From assembly GCA_025163595.1 (NCBI GenBank), contig CP104100.1, positions 124,001-188,000 of the forward strand: 64,000 nucleotides of DNA, in the 5' to 3' direction. The position numbers and the translations under genes were made by a program. Numbering within the stretch: the first letter of the stretch is position 1; every line of letters begins with the position of its first letter. The notes below the pieces were generated by a model. It ran no database searches. It was not told where the DNA came from and saw only the letters and a program-made list of their open reading frames with translations. The DNA is from Phaeobacter sp. G2. GTDB taxonomy: Bacteria; Pseudomonadota; Alphaproteobacteria; Rhodobacterales; Rhodobacteraceae. Shown piece by piece: positions 55,667 through 63,699 of the stretch.

Positions 55667-56048
55667 CCTTATAATAATAAAGAAAGATTTAAAGGATGAT
55701 GTTTTTGTAGGGACAAGGATTTCAGTGGATTATTCAGTTTTTCACCCGCTTATCCCCAGTGGGGAAAACTAGGCGGCCTCATTGCTGCCACATTGGTGAC
55801 ACTTTGGTTAACACCCTTATGAATAAGGATAATTAACGATTTGTTAACCTAGATTACTATGGGGATAACCTTTGGAGGAATCGGGGACGAACAAGATATC
55901 CCGACTTCAGAAGTTATCCCAATCCCCGGCGGAGGAATCAGCGCGCAGTTTGGTGGAATTTCCCTTTTCCCTGTGCACTTGCCAAAATCTGGGAAAACCA
56001 TACAAACCATCCTATAAACTTTCGCATCTTTTCCATGGGGTTTTCCAC
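55667..56048. other. Predicted chromosomal origin of replication (oriC)
   Basis: A 380-bp gene-free, relatively AT-rich segment between divergent hemJ and maf. Near-consensus DnaA boxes: TTATCCCCA at 55750-55758 (+), the same sequence inverted at 55860-55868, TTATCCCAA at 55914-55922 and TTTTCCACA at 56041-56049 (overlapping the maf start); further weaker boxes such as TTTTCCCCA occur. An AT-rich block with GTTAAC repeats lies at 55800-55860. All genes to the left (hemJ to parB) point left and all to the right (maf to dnaQ) point right. The rho-mnmE-mnmG-rsmG-parAB cluster and maf-aroE-coaE-dnaQ flank origins in many alphaproteobacteria. GC-skew across the genome would be decisive. Confidence 0.75.
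55833..55849 (+). promoter_or_regulatory. CtrA-type box in the origin
   Basis: TTAACGATTTGTTAACC fits TTAA-N7-TTAA, the full CtrA recognition motif of Caulobacter and relatives, and is also a 5-bp inverted repeat. It sits between two DnaA boxes. A second half site, GGTTAAC, lies at 55806-55812. Binding is inferred. Confidence 0.5.
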
Positions 56049-56648
56049 ATGTCTGCCCACATCCTGCTGGCTTCTGGTTCCGAGATCCGAGCGCAGCTTC
56101 TGCGTCAGGCTGGTGTGCCCTTTGAGGTCCAGGTTGCCCGCGTTGATGAAGACTCGATCAAAGCGGCGCTTTTGGCCGAAGCCGCTGATCCGCGCGATAT
56201 TGCCGATGCCCTGGCCGAGGCAAAAGCACGCAAGGTGAGCATGAAAACCCCCGGCCCGCTGGTCCTGGGGTGTGATCAGGTGCTGGATTTTGAAGGCAGG
56301 TTACTGTCAAAGCCCAAAAGCGAAGAAGAGGCGCTGGCCCAGCTTAGCGCCATGCGCGGCAAACGTCACATGCTACTGTCGGCTGCGGTGATCTACCGGG
56401 ATGGGGAACCGATCTGGCGTCATGTTGGTCAGGTGCGGCTGCGAATGCACAACTGTTCGGACAGCTATCTCTCCTCTTATGTGGCGCGCAACTGGCAGAG
56501 CATCCAGCACGCGGTGGGCGCTTATAAGTTGGAAGAAGAAGGCGTACGCTTGTTTTCTAACATTGAAGGGAGTTACTTTAATGTTTTGGGTCTACCTCTG
56601 GTAGAACTTCTCAACTACTTGGGACTACAGGGTGTCATTGAACAATGA
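56049..56648 (+). CDS. maf: Maf-family nucleotide pyrophosphatase
   Basis: A 199-residue Maf protein; family members hydrolyse nucleoside triphosphates such as dTTP/UTP or modified pyrimidines and have been linked to septum control. LLASGSEIRAQLLRQAG at the start, DIADALAEAKARKVS and LGCDQVLDFEGRLLSKP (catalytic Asp), AVGAYKLEEEGVRLFSNIEGSYFNVLGLPLVEL near the end. The ATG at 56049 is chosen because the frame upstream lies in the origin. It overlaps aroE by 4 nt. Confidence 0.93.
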   Translation: MSAHILLASGSEIRAQLLRQAGVPFEVQVARVDEDSIKAALLAEAADPRDIADALAEAKARKVSMKTPGPLVLGCDQVLDFEGRLLSKPKSEEEALAQLSAMRGKRHMLLSAAVIYRDGEPIWRHVGQVRLRMHNCSDSYLSSYVARNWQSIQHAVGAYKLEEEGVRLFSNIEGSYFNVLGLPLVELLNYLGLQGVIEQ

Positions 56649-57478
56649 GTGATAAAAAAATCCCTCTGGCCGGTGTGATTGGCTGTCCGGTAGCGCATTC
56701 TAAATCGCCACAGTTACAGAGGCATTGGCTCGAGACGCATGGCATCGCTGGACATTATATCCCGATGCATGTGGAGCCGGAAGACCTAGAGACTGTGATC
56801 CGCTCCCTGCCAAAGGCGGGGTTTGTTGGCGTCAACGTCACCATCCCGCACAAAGAAGCGGTGATGAAGATTGCGGATAAAGTCACCGACCGGGCCAAAT
56901 TGATGGGTGCGGCCAATACCGTGATCTTTCGCAGTGATGGCAGTATCCTGGCCGATAACACCGATGGCTATGGCTTTATCACCAACCTGCATCAGGGCGC
57001 GCCGGATTGGGTTCCGGGCAGTGGCCCTGCAGTGGTTCTTGGGGCTGGTGGGGCCTGCCGCGCGGTGGTGGCATCGCTGATTGAGGCCGGAGTGCCGGAA
57101 ATCCTGCTCTCCAATCGCACCCGCGACCGTGCTGAGCAGCTCCAAAAGGAATTTGGCAAGCGTATTCAGGTTGTTGACTGGGTTCTGGCCGGCAACATTA
57201 TCGAAGAGGCAGCTTTGGTGGTAAACACCACCTCGCTGGGTATGGTGGGAAAACCGCGCCTGCGGGTGCCATTGGATGGGTTAAAGCCGCATATGGTGGT
57301 GACTGATCTGATCTATTCCCCACTCAAAACCGACCTGTTGCAGGCCGCCGAAGATGTCGGCTGCACTGTGGTTGATGGTTTGGGCATGTTGCTGCATCAG
57401 GCGGTGCCGGGATTTGAACGTTGGTTTGGCCAGCGCCCGGATGTGGATGACGCGACCAGGGCGGCGGCTTTGCGATGA
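56645..57478 (+). CDS. aroE: Shikimate dehydrogenase
   Basis: NADPH-dependent reduction of 3-dehydroshikimate in aromatic amino-acid synthesis. The 277-residue protein has GCPVAHSKSPQLQRHW (about residues 13-28), GVNVTIPHKEAVM with the catalytic Lys, ANTVIF, DNTDGYGF, and the cofactor loop VVLGAGGACRAVV. Overlaps maf (ATGA) at its start and coaE (ATGA) at its end. Confidence 0.96.
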   Translation: MSDKKIPLAGVIGCPVAHSKSPQLQRHWLETHGIAGHYIPMHVEPEDLETVIRSLPKAGFVGVNVTIPHKEAVMKIADKVTDRAKLMGAANTVIFRSDGSILADNTDGYGFITNLHQGAPDWVPGSGPAVVLGAGGACRAVVASLIEAGVPEILLSNRTRDRAEQLQKEFGKRIQVVDWVLAGNIIEEAALVVNTTSLGMVGKPRLRVPLDGLKPHMVVTDLIYSPLKTDLLQAAEDVGCTVVDGLGMLLHQAVPGFERWFGQRPDVDDATRAAALR

Positions 57479-58098
57479 CATTTTATCTTGGGCTGACGGG
57501 CTCCATTGGCATGGGCAAAAGCACCACCGCAGCGATCTTTGCGCAGGCGGGTTGCGCCGTCTGGGATGCTGATGCTGCGGTGCATCGGCTGTATGCAGCG
57601 GGTGGCGCGGCTGTTGTGCCCCTGCAGCAGGCTTTTCCATCGGCGATTTTTGATGGCGCGGTCAGCCGGGAGGCCTTGAAACAGATTCTAGCCGCTGATC
57701 CCGCAGCTTTTGCGCAGCTGGAGGCAATAGTGCACCCGCTGCTGGCAGCGGACCGTCAGATGTTCAAAGACACCGCCACCAGCGATATACTGGTTTTTGA
57801 TATTCCACTGCTGTTTGAAACCGGTGGTGACTCCGCGATGGATGCGGTGGCTTGTGTTCGGGTCGACGCCGCTACGCAGCGCGCCCGGGTGTTGGAGCGG
57901 GGCACCATGACGGAGGCCCAGTTTGAACAGATCCTGGCAAAACAGATGCCCATTGATGAAAAATCTGCCCGCGCGGATTATGTCATTGAAACGGACACAC
58001 TGGACCATGCAAAGACGCAGGTAAGCGCGATATTGGACCAGATCAGACAGACCCAGGCGAAACCGGCTTTGGGCGGAAAGACATCAGCAGATGCGTGA
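57475..58098 (+). CDS. coaE: Dephospho-CoA kinase
   Basis: Last step of coenzyme A synthesis. The 207-residue protein has the P-loop GLTGSIGMGKSTTAAIF, GCAVWDADAAVHRLY, LEAIVHPLL and FDIPLLFETGGDSAMD, all family motifs. It is the third gene of maf-aroE-coaE-dnaQ, overlapping both neighbours. Confidence 0.95.
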   Translation: MTFYLGLTGSIGMGKSTTAAIFAQAGCAVWDADAAVHRLYAAGGAAVVPLQQAFPSAIFDGAVSREALKQILAADPAAFAQLEAIVHPLLAADRQMFKDTATSDILVFDIPLLFETGGDSAMDAVACVRVDAATQRARVLERGTMTEAQFEQILAKQMPIDEKSARADYVIETDTLDHAKTQVSAILDQIRQTQAKPALGGKTSADA

Positions 58099-58819
58099 AA
58101 TTGTTCTCGATACCGAGACCACCGGCTTTGACCCGTTTTCCGGCGATCGCATCGTCGAAATCGGCGCGGTTGAGTTGTTGAACCACATGCCAACCGGCGA
58201 GACCTTTCACGTCTATATCAATCCCGAACGCAGTATGCCGCAGGAAGCCTTTGGCGTGCATGGCATTGGTCCCGACCTGTTGGAGCCGCCGCAAAAACCT
58301 GAAAAAGGCCAGGTCACCCTGCGGGATAAGCCTGTTTTTGCCAAGTTTGGTCAGGCTTTCTTGGATTTTGTGCGTGATTCCCGGATGGTGATCCACAACG
58401 CCAGCTTTGACATGAAATTCCTCAATGCCGAGCTGGACTGGATGGGCCTGCCCAAGCTGCCGATGGAGCAGGCGCTGGATACATTGGCCATTGCCCGCAA
58501 ACGCTTTCCCGGTTCGCCGGCGACGCTGGATGCCCTGTGCCGACGGTTCCAGATTGACAACAGCAACCGGACCCTACACGGCGCGCTGCTCGATTCCGAA
58601 ATTTTGGCAGAGGTCTATCTGGAGCTCATCGGGGGCCGTCAGCCGGACTTTGGCCTGTCGACCAATGCCTCCTCTGGTGGGCAGATGGCCGAAGATTGGC
58701 GCCCTGCCCCGCGCCCTACCCCGCTTCCATCGCGCCTGACAGCGCAAGAGGCAGAGGCCCATGAGGCCTTTGTTGCCAAGATGGGTGAAGATGCCCTTTG
58801 GAACCAAAAGCCGGCCTAG
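58091..58819 (+). CDS. dnaQ: DNA polymerase III epsilon subunit (3'-5' proofreading exonuclease)
   Basis: A 242-residue DEDDh exonuclease. The metal ligands are in REIVLDTETTGFDP (Asp, Glu), VIHNASFDMKFLN (Asp) and HGALLDSEILAEVYLEL (His, Asp). The tail (about 185-242) is Pro-rich and probably binds the polymerase. It overlaps coaE by 8 nt and ends the operon, before a strong terminator. Confidence 0.95.
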   Translation: MREIVLDTETTGFDPFSGDRIVEIGAVELLNHMPTGETFHVYINPERSMPQEAFGVHGIGPDLLEPPQKPEKGQVTLRDKPVFAKFGQAFLDFVRDSRMVIHNASFDMKFLNAELDWMGLPKLPMEQALDTLAIARKRFPGSPATLDALCRRFQIDNSNRTLHGALLDSEILAEVYLELIGGRQPDFGLSTNASSGGQMAEDWRPAPRPTPLPSRLTAQEAEAHEAFVAKMGEDALWNQKPA

Positions 58820-58843
58820 GTCTAATATACCTCAGAGCTACAA

Positions 58844-58876
58844 AAAACGCCGCTGACCAAAGTCAGCGGCGTTTTT
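58844..58876. terminator. Bidirectional terminator between dnaQ and secB
   Basis: AAAAACGCCGCTGAC/GTCAGCGGCGTTTTT, a perfect 15-bp stem with a 4-nt loop and A/T tracts on both sides; serves dnaQ (+) and secB (-). Confidence 0.92.
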
Positions 58877-58895
58877 GTTTTGGTGTCAGTGCAGA

Positions 58896-59381
58896 TTACT
58901 GCTGTGGAGCGGCGTCGGCCTGACGGCGCGCCAGTTCGTTGCGGTAGATCGCAACAAAATCGATATTGTCCAGGTTCAGCGGTGGGAAACCGCCGTCACG
59001 GGTGACATCCGACACGATGCGCCGCAGGAAGGGGAAGGTCATGCGCGGGCATTCGATCAGCAAAAAGGGGTGCAGCTGGTCTTCTGGAACGCCTTCAATG
59101 TTGAAAACGCCGACATATTCCAGTTCCAACACAAACAGAACGTCGCCGTCCTCTTTGTTTTTGGATTCGATATTCAGCTTGGTCATGACCTCATACTGGT
59201 TCTCGACCGAGCGTTTCTTGGCATCCAGATTGACCGCAACGCTGACGTCGGGCTGAACTTCGCCACCGGCCCCTTTTTGGGCCATGACGTTTTCAAATGA
59301 CATATCACGGATATATTGGCCCAGAATATTCATCTGAACCTGGGGCTGTTGTGTGGCCCCGTTTGTGCCATTTTCGGCCAT
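58896..59381 (-). CDS. secB: Protein-export chaperone SecB
   Basis: Holds precursors unfolded and hands them to SecA. The 161-residue protein has QVQMNILGQYIRDMSFENVMAQKG, LNIESKNKEDGDVLFVLELEYVGVFNIEGVPEDQLHPFLLIECPRMTFPFLRRIVSDVTRDGGFPPLNLDNIDF in the expected order, here described in parts. Complete. It converges with dnaQ and lies downstream of fxsA on the same strand. Confidence 0.95.
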   Translation of the reverse strand: MAENGTNGATQQPQVQMNILGQYIRDMSFENVMAQKGAGGEVQPDVSVAVNLDAKKRSVENQYEVMTKLNIESKNKEDGDVLFVLELEYVGVFNIEGVPEDQLHPFLLIECPRMTFPFLRRIVSDVTRDGGFPPLNLDNIDFVAIYRNELARRQADAAPQQ

Positions 59382-59471
59382 TGAGAAACTCCTAAAATTT
59401 TGTTTGGTCCGTGCTTAACAGCTTGGTTCCGGTATCTCAACGGCTAGGAAGATCTGCAAAGACGGCAGGGT

Positions 59472-59996
59472 CTATTTTGGGCCTTCAACCCAGCCCGAAG
59501 GTTTTTTTCCGGGACGGCTTGGCGTTACGTCTTCAAAATCGCCATCAATGATGTCGCCGCTTCCAGCGGGGTGGTCCCTGTGGGGATGTCCGCGCTCCTG
59601 TCCTGGCCGCTGCCCATGCATGGCGCCGGATCCCATCTGGAACTGCGCCACTGTGACCCGCTTGCTGATATAGTGATACACCGCAATCCGCACCGGGGGC
59701 ATCAACAGGGCAAAGCCAATGGCATCAGTGAAAAAACCGGGCGTGAGCAGCAGCGCACCAGCAAACAGGATCATCGCGCCATGGGCCAGAGGTTCAGCCG
59801 GATCCGACAGGTTTTGAAAGGAGTTACGCATCTGTCCCAGCGCCAGCCGCCCCTGCGACCGCACGAGGGCAGTTCCCAGCACTGCAGTCAGCACCACAAT
59901 GGCCAATGTCGGCCATAGGCCAATGGCGCCGCCCACCTGTATGAACAGGCCAATTTCAATAAGTGGCACCATCAGAAAGGCGAGAAAAATATACAT
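59472..59996 (-). CDS. fxsA: FxsA-family membrane protein
   Basis: A 174-residue inner-membrane protein. The FxsA core is in residues 1-130: FLAFLMVPLIEIGLFIQVGGAIGLWPTLAIV, a glycine-rich TALVRSQGRLALGQMR, and LLLTPGFFTDAIGFALLMPPVR. A Gly/His-rich hydrophilic tail follows. E. coli FxsA interferes with phage T7 exclusion by the F factor; its normal role is unknown. Confidence 0.88.
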   Translation of the reverse strand: MYIFLAFLMVPLIEIGLFIQVGGAIGLWPTLAIVVLTAVLGTALVRSQGRLALGQMRNSFQNLSDPAEPLAHGAMILFAGALLLTPGFFTDAIGFALLMPPVRIAVYHYISKRVTVAQFQMGSGAMHGQRPGQERGHPHRDHPAGSGDIIDGDFEDVTPSRPGKKPSGWVEGPK

Positions 59997-60112
59997 ATAG
60001 CGGTTTCCTCTGAACAGACGCTGGACGGTAGACTTGCCACCCCCGACACCCTACATAAGGAGAGATCGCCCAGGTTTCAAACCGGGCTTGGAATATCCAG
60101 CGAGAGGTTCTT

Positions 60113-60769
60113 ATGGAGTCGCCTTTGATTAGTCTTTTGGTTTTGGCCGGTATTGCGGTGTTTTTGATCCTGCGTCTCAGAAGCGTTCTGGGCACTCGCG
60201 AGGGTTTTGAAAAACCAGCCGTTGCCCCCTCGCAAAAGCGCAGCAGCGGACCTGATCTCGAGGTGATCGAGGGCGGACCAGACCGCGACATTACAGACTA
60301 TGTCGAAGAAGGATCGCAGCCGGCAAAGGCTTTGGCGGCAATGAAGCGGGTGGAACCTTCGTTTCAGGTGGGCGAATTTGTCCAGGGCGCCCGCAGCGCC
60401 TATGAGATGATCCTGATGGGATTTGAACACGGTGAGCTGAACGATCTTCAGGGCTTTCTGGCCGAAGATGTGTTCGACAGCTTTGTCGAAGCCGTTGCGC
60501 AGCGCGAAGATCAGGGCCTGACCATTGAGGCTGAGTTCATTGGCGTGCGGGAAACCGCCGTGGTTGATGCGATCTTTGATGAGGCAAGCGGCGTGGCAGA
60601 ACTGACCATGCGGTTTGTCGGCGAGCTGACCTCGGTTGTGCGCAATCGTGAAGGCGAAATCGTCGAAGGCGATGCCAAAGCGATCAAACGCCAGAAAGAT
60701 ACCTGGGTCTTTGCGCGCAGCATGGGCGGTGATGATCCGAACTGGCAGTTGGTGGCCACGGACGGATGA
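60113..60769 (+). CDS. Tim44-like domain protein (TimA type)
   Basis: A 218-residue protein with an N-terminal membrane segment (PLISLLVLAGIAVFLILRLRSVLG) and a Tim44-like C-terminal domain (about residues 75-215; FVQGARSAYEMILMGFEHGELNDLQGFLAEDVFDSFVEAV...). Bacterial TimA proteins are the relatives of mitochondrial Tim44 and localise to the inner membrane. It is divergent from fxsA/secB, which fits a protein-translocation neighbourhood. Overlaps the next gene by 4 nt. Confidence 0.88.
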   Translation: MESPLISLLVLAGIAVFLILRLRSVLGTREGFEKPAVAPSQKRSSGPDLEVIEGGPDRDITDYVEEGSQPAKALAAMKRVEPSFQVGEFVQGARSAYEMILMGFEHGELNDLQGFLAEDVFDSFVEAVAQREDQGLTIEAEFIGVRETAVVDAIFDEASGVAELTMRFVGELTSVVRNREGEIVEGDAKAIKRQKDTWVFARSMGGDDPNWQLVATDG

Positions 60770-61842
60770 GTGCAGTGCTCCGGGATTTTTTCCGGGCAGC
60801 GGCTCTTGCGGGGGCTGCGATGACGGCCAGCGGCGCAGATGCCGAAACCACTTACAAAATGTTGGATTTCTCTCAGCTGGATGGCTGGGAGGAAGACAAC
60901 CACGCAGCGGCTCTGAAGGTATTTCTGGAGACCTGTCCCGATCTCAAGGATCAGGACTGGCAAAACCTGTGTGCCTTGGCGCAGGCTCAGGCGCAGACCT
61001 TGGCGCAGGAACAGGGCAAAGCCGGGGCGCGTAGTTTCTTTGAGTTGTTCTTTCGACCCGTGTTGATCGAGGATGGAACGCCGGGTCTGTTCACCGGCTA
61101 TTTCGAACCCGAGCTGGAGGGCTCGCGGTATCGCACGTCGCGGTTTCGCTACCCGGTCTACCGCATGCCTCCCGAAGCAAAGCACAGTAACCCCTGGCTG
61201 CCGCGTCGCGATATCCTCACCGGGCCGGTGATGCAGGGGCGGGGATTGGAAATCGCCTGGGTGGATGACCCGGTTGAGCTGTTCTTTCTGCAAATTCAAG
61301 GCTCCGGCCGTATCCGACTGAGTGACGGCGGTACAATCAGGATCGGTTATGGTGGTGCCAATGGGCACCCCTATCGGTCAATTGGCACCGAAATGGTCCG
61401 GCGTGGGATCTACAAGGCCCATCAGGTCAGTGCTCAGGTGATCAAGGCCTGGGTACGGCGCAATCCGGCTGCTGGCCGCGAGTTGTTGTTGCATAACCCC
61501 TCTTATGTCTTCTTCCGGGAAATCCGCAAAATCCGTCCCTCCAAAGGTCCGGTTGGTGCCATGAACAGGTCGGTGACGACGCTGCGCACGCTGGCTGTTG
61601 ATCCCAAATACACGCCGCTTGGTGCGCCGGTCTGGATGGAAAAGGGCGGTGAGACAAAAATGCACCGCTTGATGATTGCGCAGGATACGGGATCCGCTAT
61701 TAAAGGCGCGCAACGCGCCGATGTTTTCTACGGCACCGGCGACAGTGCAGGCCAAGCGGCAGGTCGGCTGCGCGATCCGGGCCGGATGGTGGTTCTGTTG
61801 CCAATTCAACGCGCCTTTGCGCTGGTACCGGATGAATACTAA
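60766..61842 (+). CDS. mltA: Membrane-bound lytic transglycosylase A
   Basis: Cleaves glycan strands of peptidoglycan. The 358-residue protein has a short signal (AALAGAAMTASGADA) and the MltA fold: FTGYFEPELEGSRYRTSRFRYPVYRMP, then EIAWVDDPVELFFLQIQGSGRIRLSDGG (catalytic Asp region near DDPVELFFLQIQGSGR), and the 3D domain near residues 270-340 with AQDTGSAIKGAQRADVFYGTG. It lacks an obvious lipobox, so it is perhaps a soluble periplasmic form. It sits in the timA-mltA-smr unit (4-nt overlap upstream, 1-nt overlap downstream). Confidence 0.93.
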   Translation: MSAVLRDFFRAAALAGAAMTASGADAETTYKMLDFSQLDGWEEDNHAAALKVFLETCPDLKDQDWQNLCALAQAQAQTLAQEQGKAGARSFFELFFRPVLIEDGTPGLFTGYFEPELEGSRYRTSRFRYPVYRMPPEAKHSNPWLPRRDILTGPVMQGRGLEIAWVDDPVELFFLQIQGSGRIRLSDGGTIRIGYGGANGHPYRSIGTEMVRRGIYKAHQVSAQVIKAWVRRNPAAGRELLLHNPSYVFFREIRKIRPSKGPVGAMNRSVTTLRTLAVDPKYTPLGAPVWMEKGGETKMHRLMIAQDTGSAIKGAQRADVFYGTGDSAGQAAGRLRDPGRMVVLLPIQRAFALVPDEY

Positions 61843-62441
61843 TGAGCAGGCGCAAGCTGACTTCCGAAGAGGTTGAACTCTGGCATCAGGTGGTAGAGCA
61901 CACCGAGCGCCTGCATCCGGGCAGCCATTCCTCGCCGCCCAGCCTGCCCTTGCCCAAGCCAAAACCAGCAAAGGCGCCTCAGGTGCGCCCTGAAAGCTTC
62001 TTGGAGGCTTTTGAGCTGGGAAGTAAGGCAAAGCCAAAACCGCAACGGCATAGTCTGAAACCAACGCCAGCCAAGGCGCTGGCTGCAAGCCCCTTGCAGA
62101 TGGACGAAAAAGCCTTTCGCCGGATGAAGCGTGGCAAATTGAAACCCGAAGGGAAACTGGATCTGCACGGGATGCGGGTGGATAGCGCCCATCCGGCGCT
62201 GACCCGGTTTATCCTGTCTGCACAGGCCTCGGGCAAACGTCTGGTTCTGGTGGTCACGGGCAAGGGTAAAGATCGCGATGAGCCCGGCCCTATCCCGGTA
62301 CCGCGTGGTGTGTTGCGCCATCACGTGCCGCAATGGCTTGCGCTGCCGCCACTGGCGCAGGCCGTTTTGCAAGTGAGCCAGTCCCATGTCACCCATGGGG
62401 GCGAAGGCGCGTATTATGTCTACCTCCGTCGCACCCGTTAG
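61842..62441 (+). CDS. Smr-domain protein
   Basis: A 199-residue protein. The N-terminal half is Pro/Lys-rich and probably flexible; the C-terminal Smr (small MutS-related) domain (about residues 95-195) has LKPEGKLDLHGMRVDSAHPALTRFI and LVLVVTGKGKD, followed by LRHHVPQWL and SHVTHGGEGAYYVYLRR. Smr domains have nicking or RNA-cleaving activity in known proteins; here the target is unknown. It ends 24 bp before the converging lipoprotein gene. Confidence 0.9.
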   Translation: MSRRKLTSEEVELWHQVVEHTERLHPGSHSSPPSLPLPKPKPAKAPQVRPESFLEAFELGSKAKPKPQRHSLKPTPAKALAASPLQMDEKAFRRMKRGKLKPEGKLDLHGMRVDSAHPALTRFILSAQASGKRLVLVVTGKGKDRDEPGPIPVPRGVLRHHVPQWLALPPLAQAVLQVSQSHVTHGGEGAYYVYLRRTR

Positions 62442-62465
62442 GCCAGGGTCAGGATCTTAACCAGT

Positions 62466-63590
62466 TCAGCGCTCGCCGCCGGTGAGGGTGAACAACACGG
62501 CCTCGCCCACATTTGTTTTACCTAGACCAGCGCTTGGCACAACTTTTGTGAACTCCGCTACATCATGGGGTCTGGCATCAAAGGCTTTTTCGGTGACCTG
62601 TGCCTCAACCAACAAGGTCAAAAGCGTGGGCGATGTGGCCGCAACAAAATGACCAGATTCCGCATTTTCAGAAAAGGCAGTTGTGTCGATAATATCTATG
62701 GGCAGGTCTGACACCGCCTCGATGGAGCTGAGACTACCGAGGCGCTCGCGGCTATAGGTTCCGCGAATACGTCTTGAGATGTTGAGAATGGTATCTTTGC
62801 TCGACACAAAGACGACAAAGGGTTCAGGCACCTTGTTGAACTGCCGTATCTGGCTACGAAACACATCCAGATCCAGGTCCGGCGAGATCAGGATGACCCC
62901 GGCTAGGTTCTGCTCTGCCCAATTTGGGGATCTGATTTCGATCTGCCGCAGGGCTTCCATTGTCAGGACAGAGCCCATGGAATGGGCCACCAGGATGATC
63001 CGCCGCGCCTCTGAGTTTTTCAGGCGACGCAAAAGCTGCTCCAACCCATCGCGGGCAAACATCACGCTATCGCCGTCATAGGCATAGCCCAAAGGACTGC
63101 CCAGGCTTGGCCAGGAATACACCACCGTTGCGCCCGGCGTATTCAGATCATGGGTAAGCTGGGCCGCACGAAAAGCGGTCTCGGCCTGGGTGCTGTTGTA
63201 GCCATGCACAAAGACAACCACGTCTCGGCTGTTGGCAGGGGACTGACGCAGCACAGCATTCAGGCGGCGGTCAAAATCACCAGGGTTTTGAAACCGGTGA
63301 CGCGCGGCCAGGGTGAATTGGGTTTCTGGGTCTGGGTCGGCATATCCGAACTCCAGTTTTCCCAGCGTGTGATTTGGCGGAATGGAGACTGTCAGCTCCA
63401 GCAGGCTGTTGTCTTCGCTTCGTTCCGGGCCAAAGGATCCATCTGGCAGTTCAACCCGGTTTGTGGCGACAAATATGGTTTTGGGGGTGCCAAGCTCCAA
63501 TGCCTCGGGGGTGACCGGAGACAGGCTGCGATCGGTGCAGCCCAGGGTCAGACAAAGGCTGAGACCAGCAGCCAAACGGAGGAAAATCAT
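62466..63590 (-). CDS. Alpha/beta-hydrolase lipoprotein (DUF900)
   Basis: A 374-residue putative lipoprotein. The start at 63590 (MIFLRLAAGLSLCLTLGCT) has AAAGG 6 nt upstream and gives a lipobox LTLGC. The body is an alpha/beta hydrolase of the DUF900 family: DVVVFVHGYNSTQAETAFRAAQL (about residues 130-152), nucleophile elbow LVAHSMGSVLTMEAL (Ser), acidic residue in VILISPDLDLDVF, and the His in SGHFVA near the end. Substrate unknown. It lies downstream of hslU, same strand, with a 109-bp gap holding nothing recognisable. Confidence 0.85.
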   Translation of the reverse strand: MIFLRLAAGLSLCLTLGCTDRSLSPVTPEALELGTPKTIFVATNRVELPDGSFGPERSEDNSLLELTVSIPPNHTLGKLEFGYADPDPETQFTLAARHRFQNPGDFDRRLNAVLRQSPANSRDVVVFVHGYNSTQAETAFRAAQLTHDLNTPGATVVYSWPSLGSPLGYAYDGDSVMFARDGLEQLLRRLKNSEARRIILVAHSMGSVLTMEALRQIEIRSPNWAEQNLAGVILISPDLDLDVFRSQIRQFNKVPEPFVVFVSSKDTILNISRRIRGTYSRERLGSLSSIEAVSDLPIDIIDTTAFSENAESGHFVAATSPTLLTLLVEAQVTEKAFDARPHDVAEFTKVVPSAGLGKTNVGEAVLFTLTGGER

Positions 63591-63699
63591 AAATAACCTT
63601 TGGTGAAACATGCCGGATAAACTGGCCATAGGCTAGCAAGCCTACAGCCAGATGAAAATACATCTCTGTTGGGGGACAGTCCCGGCGCTACACCCTGTG

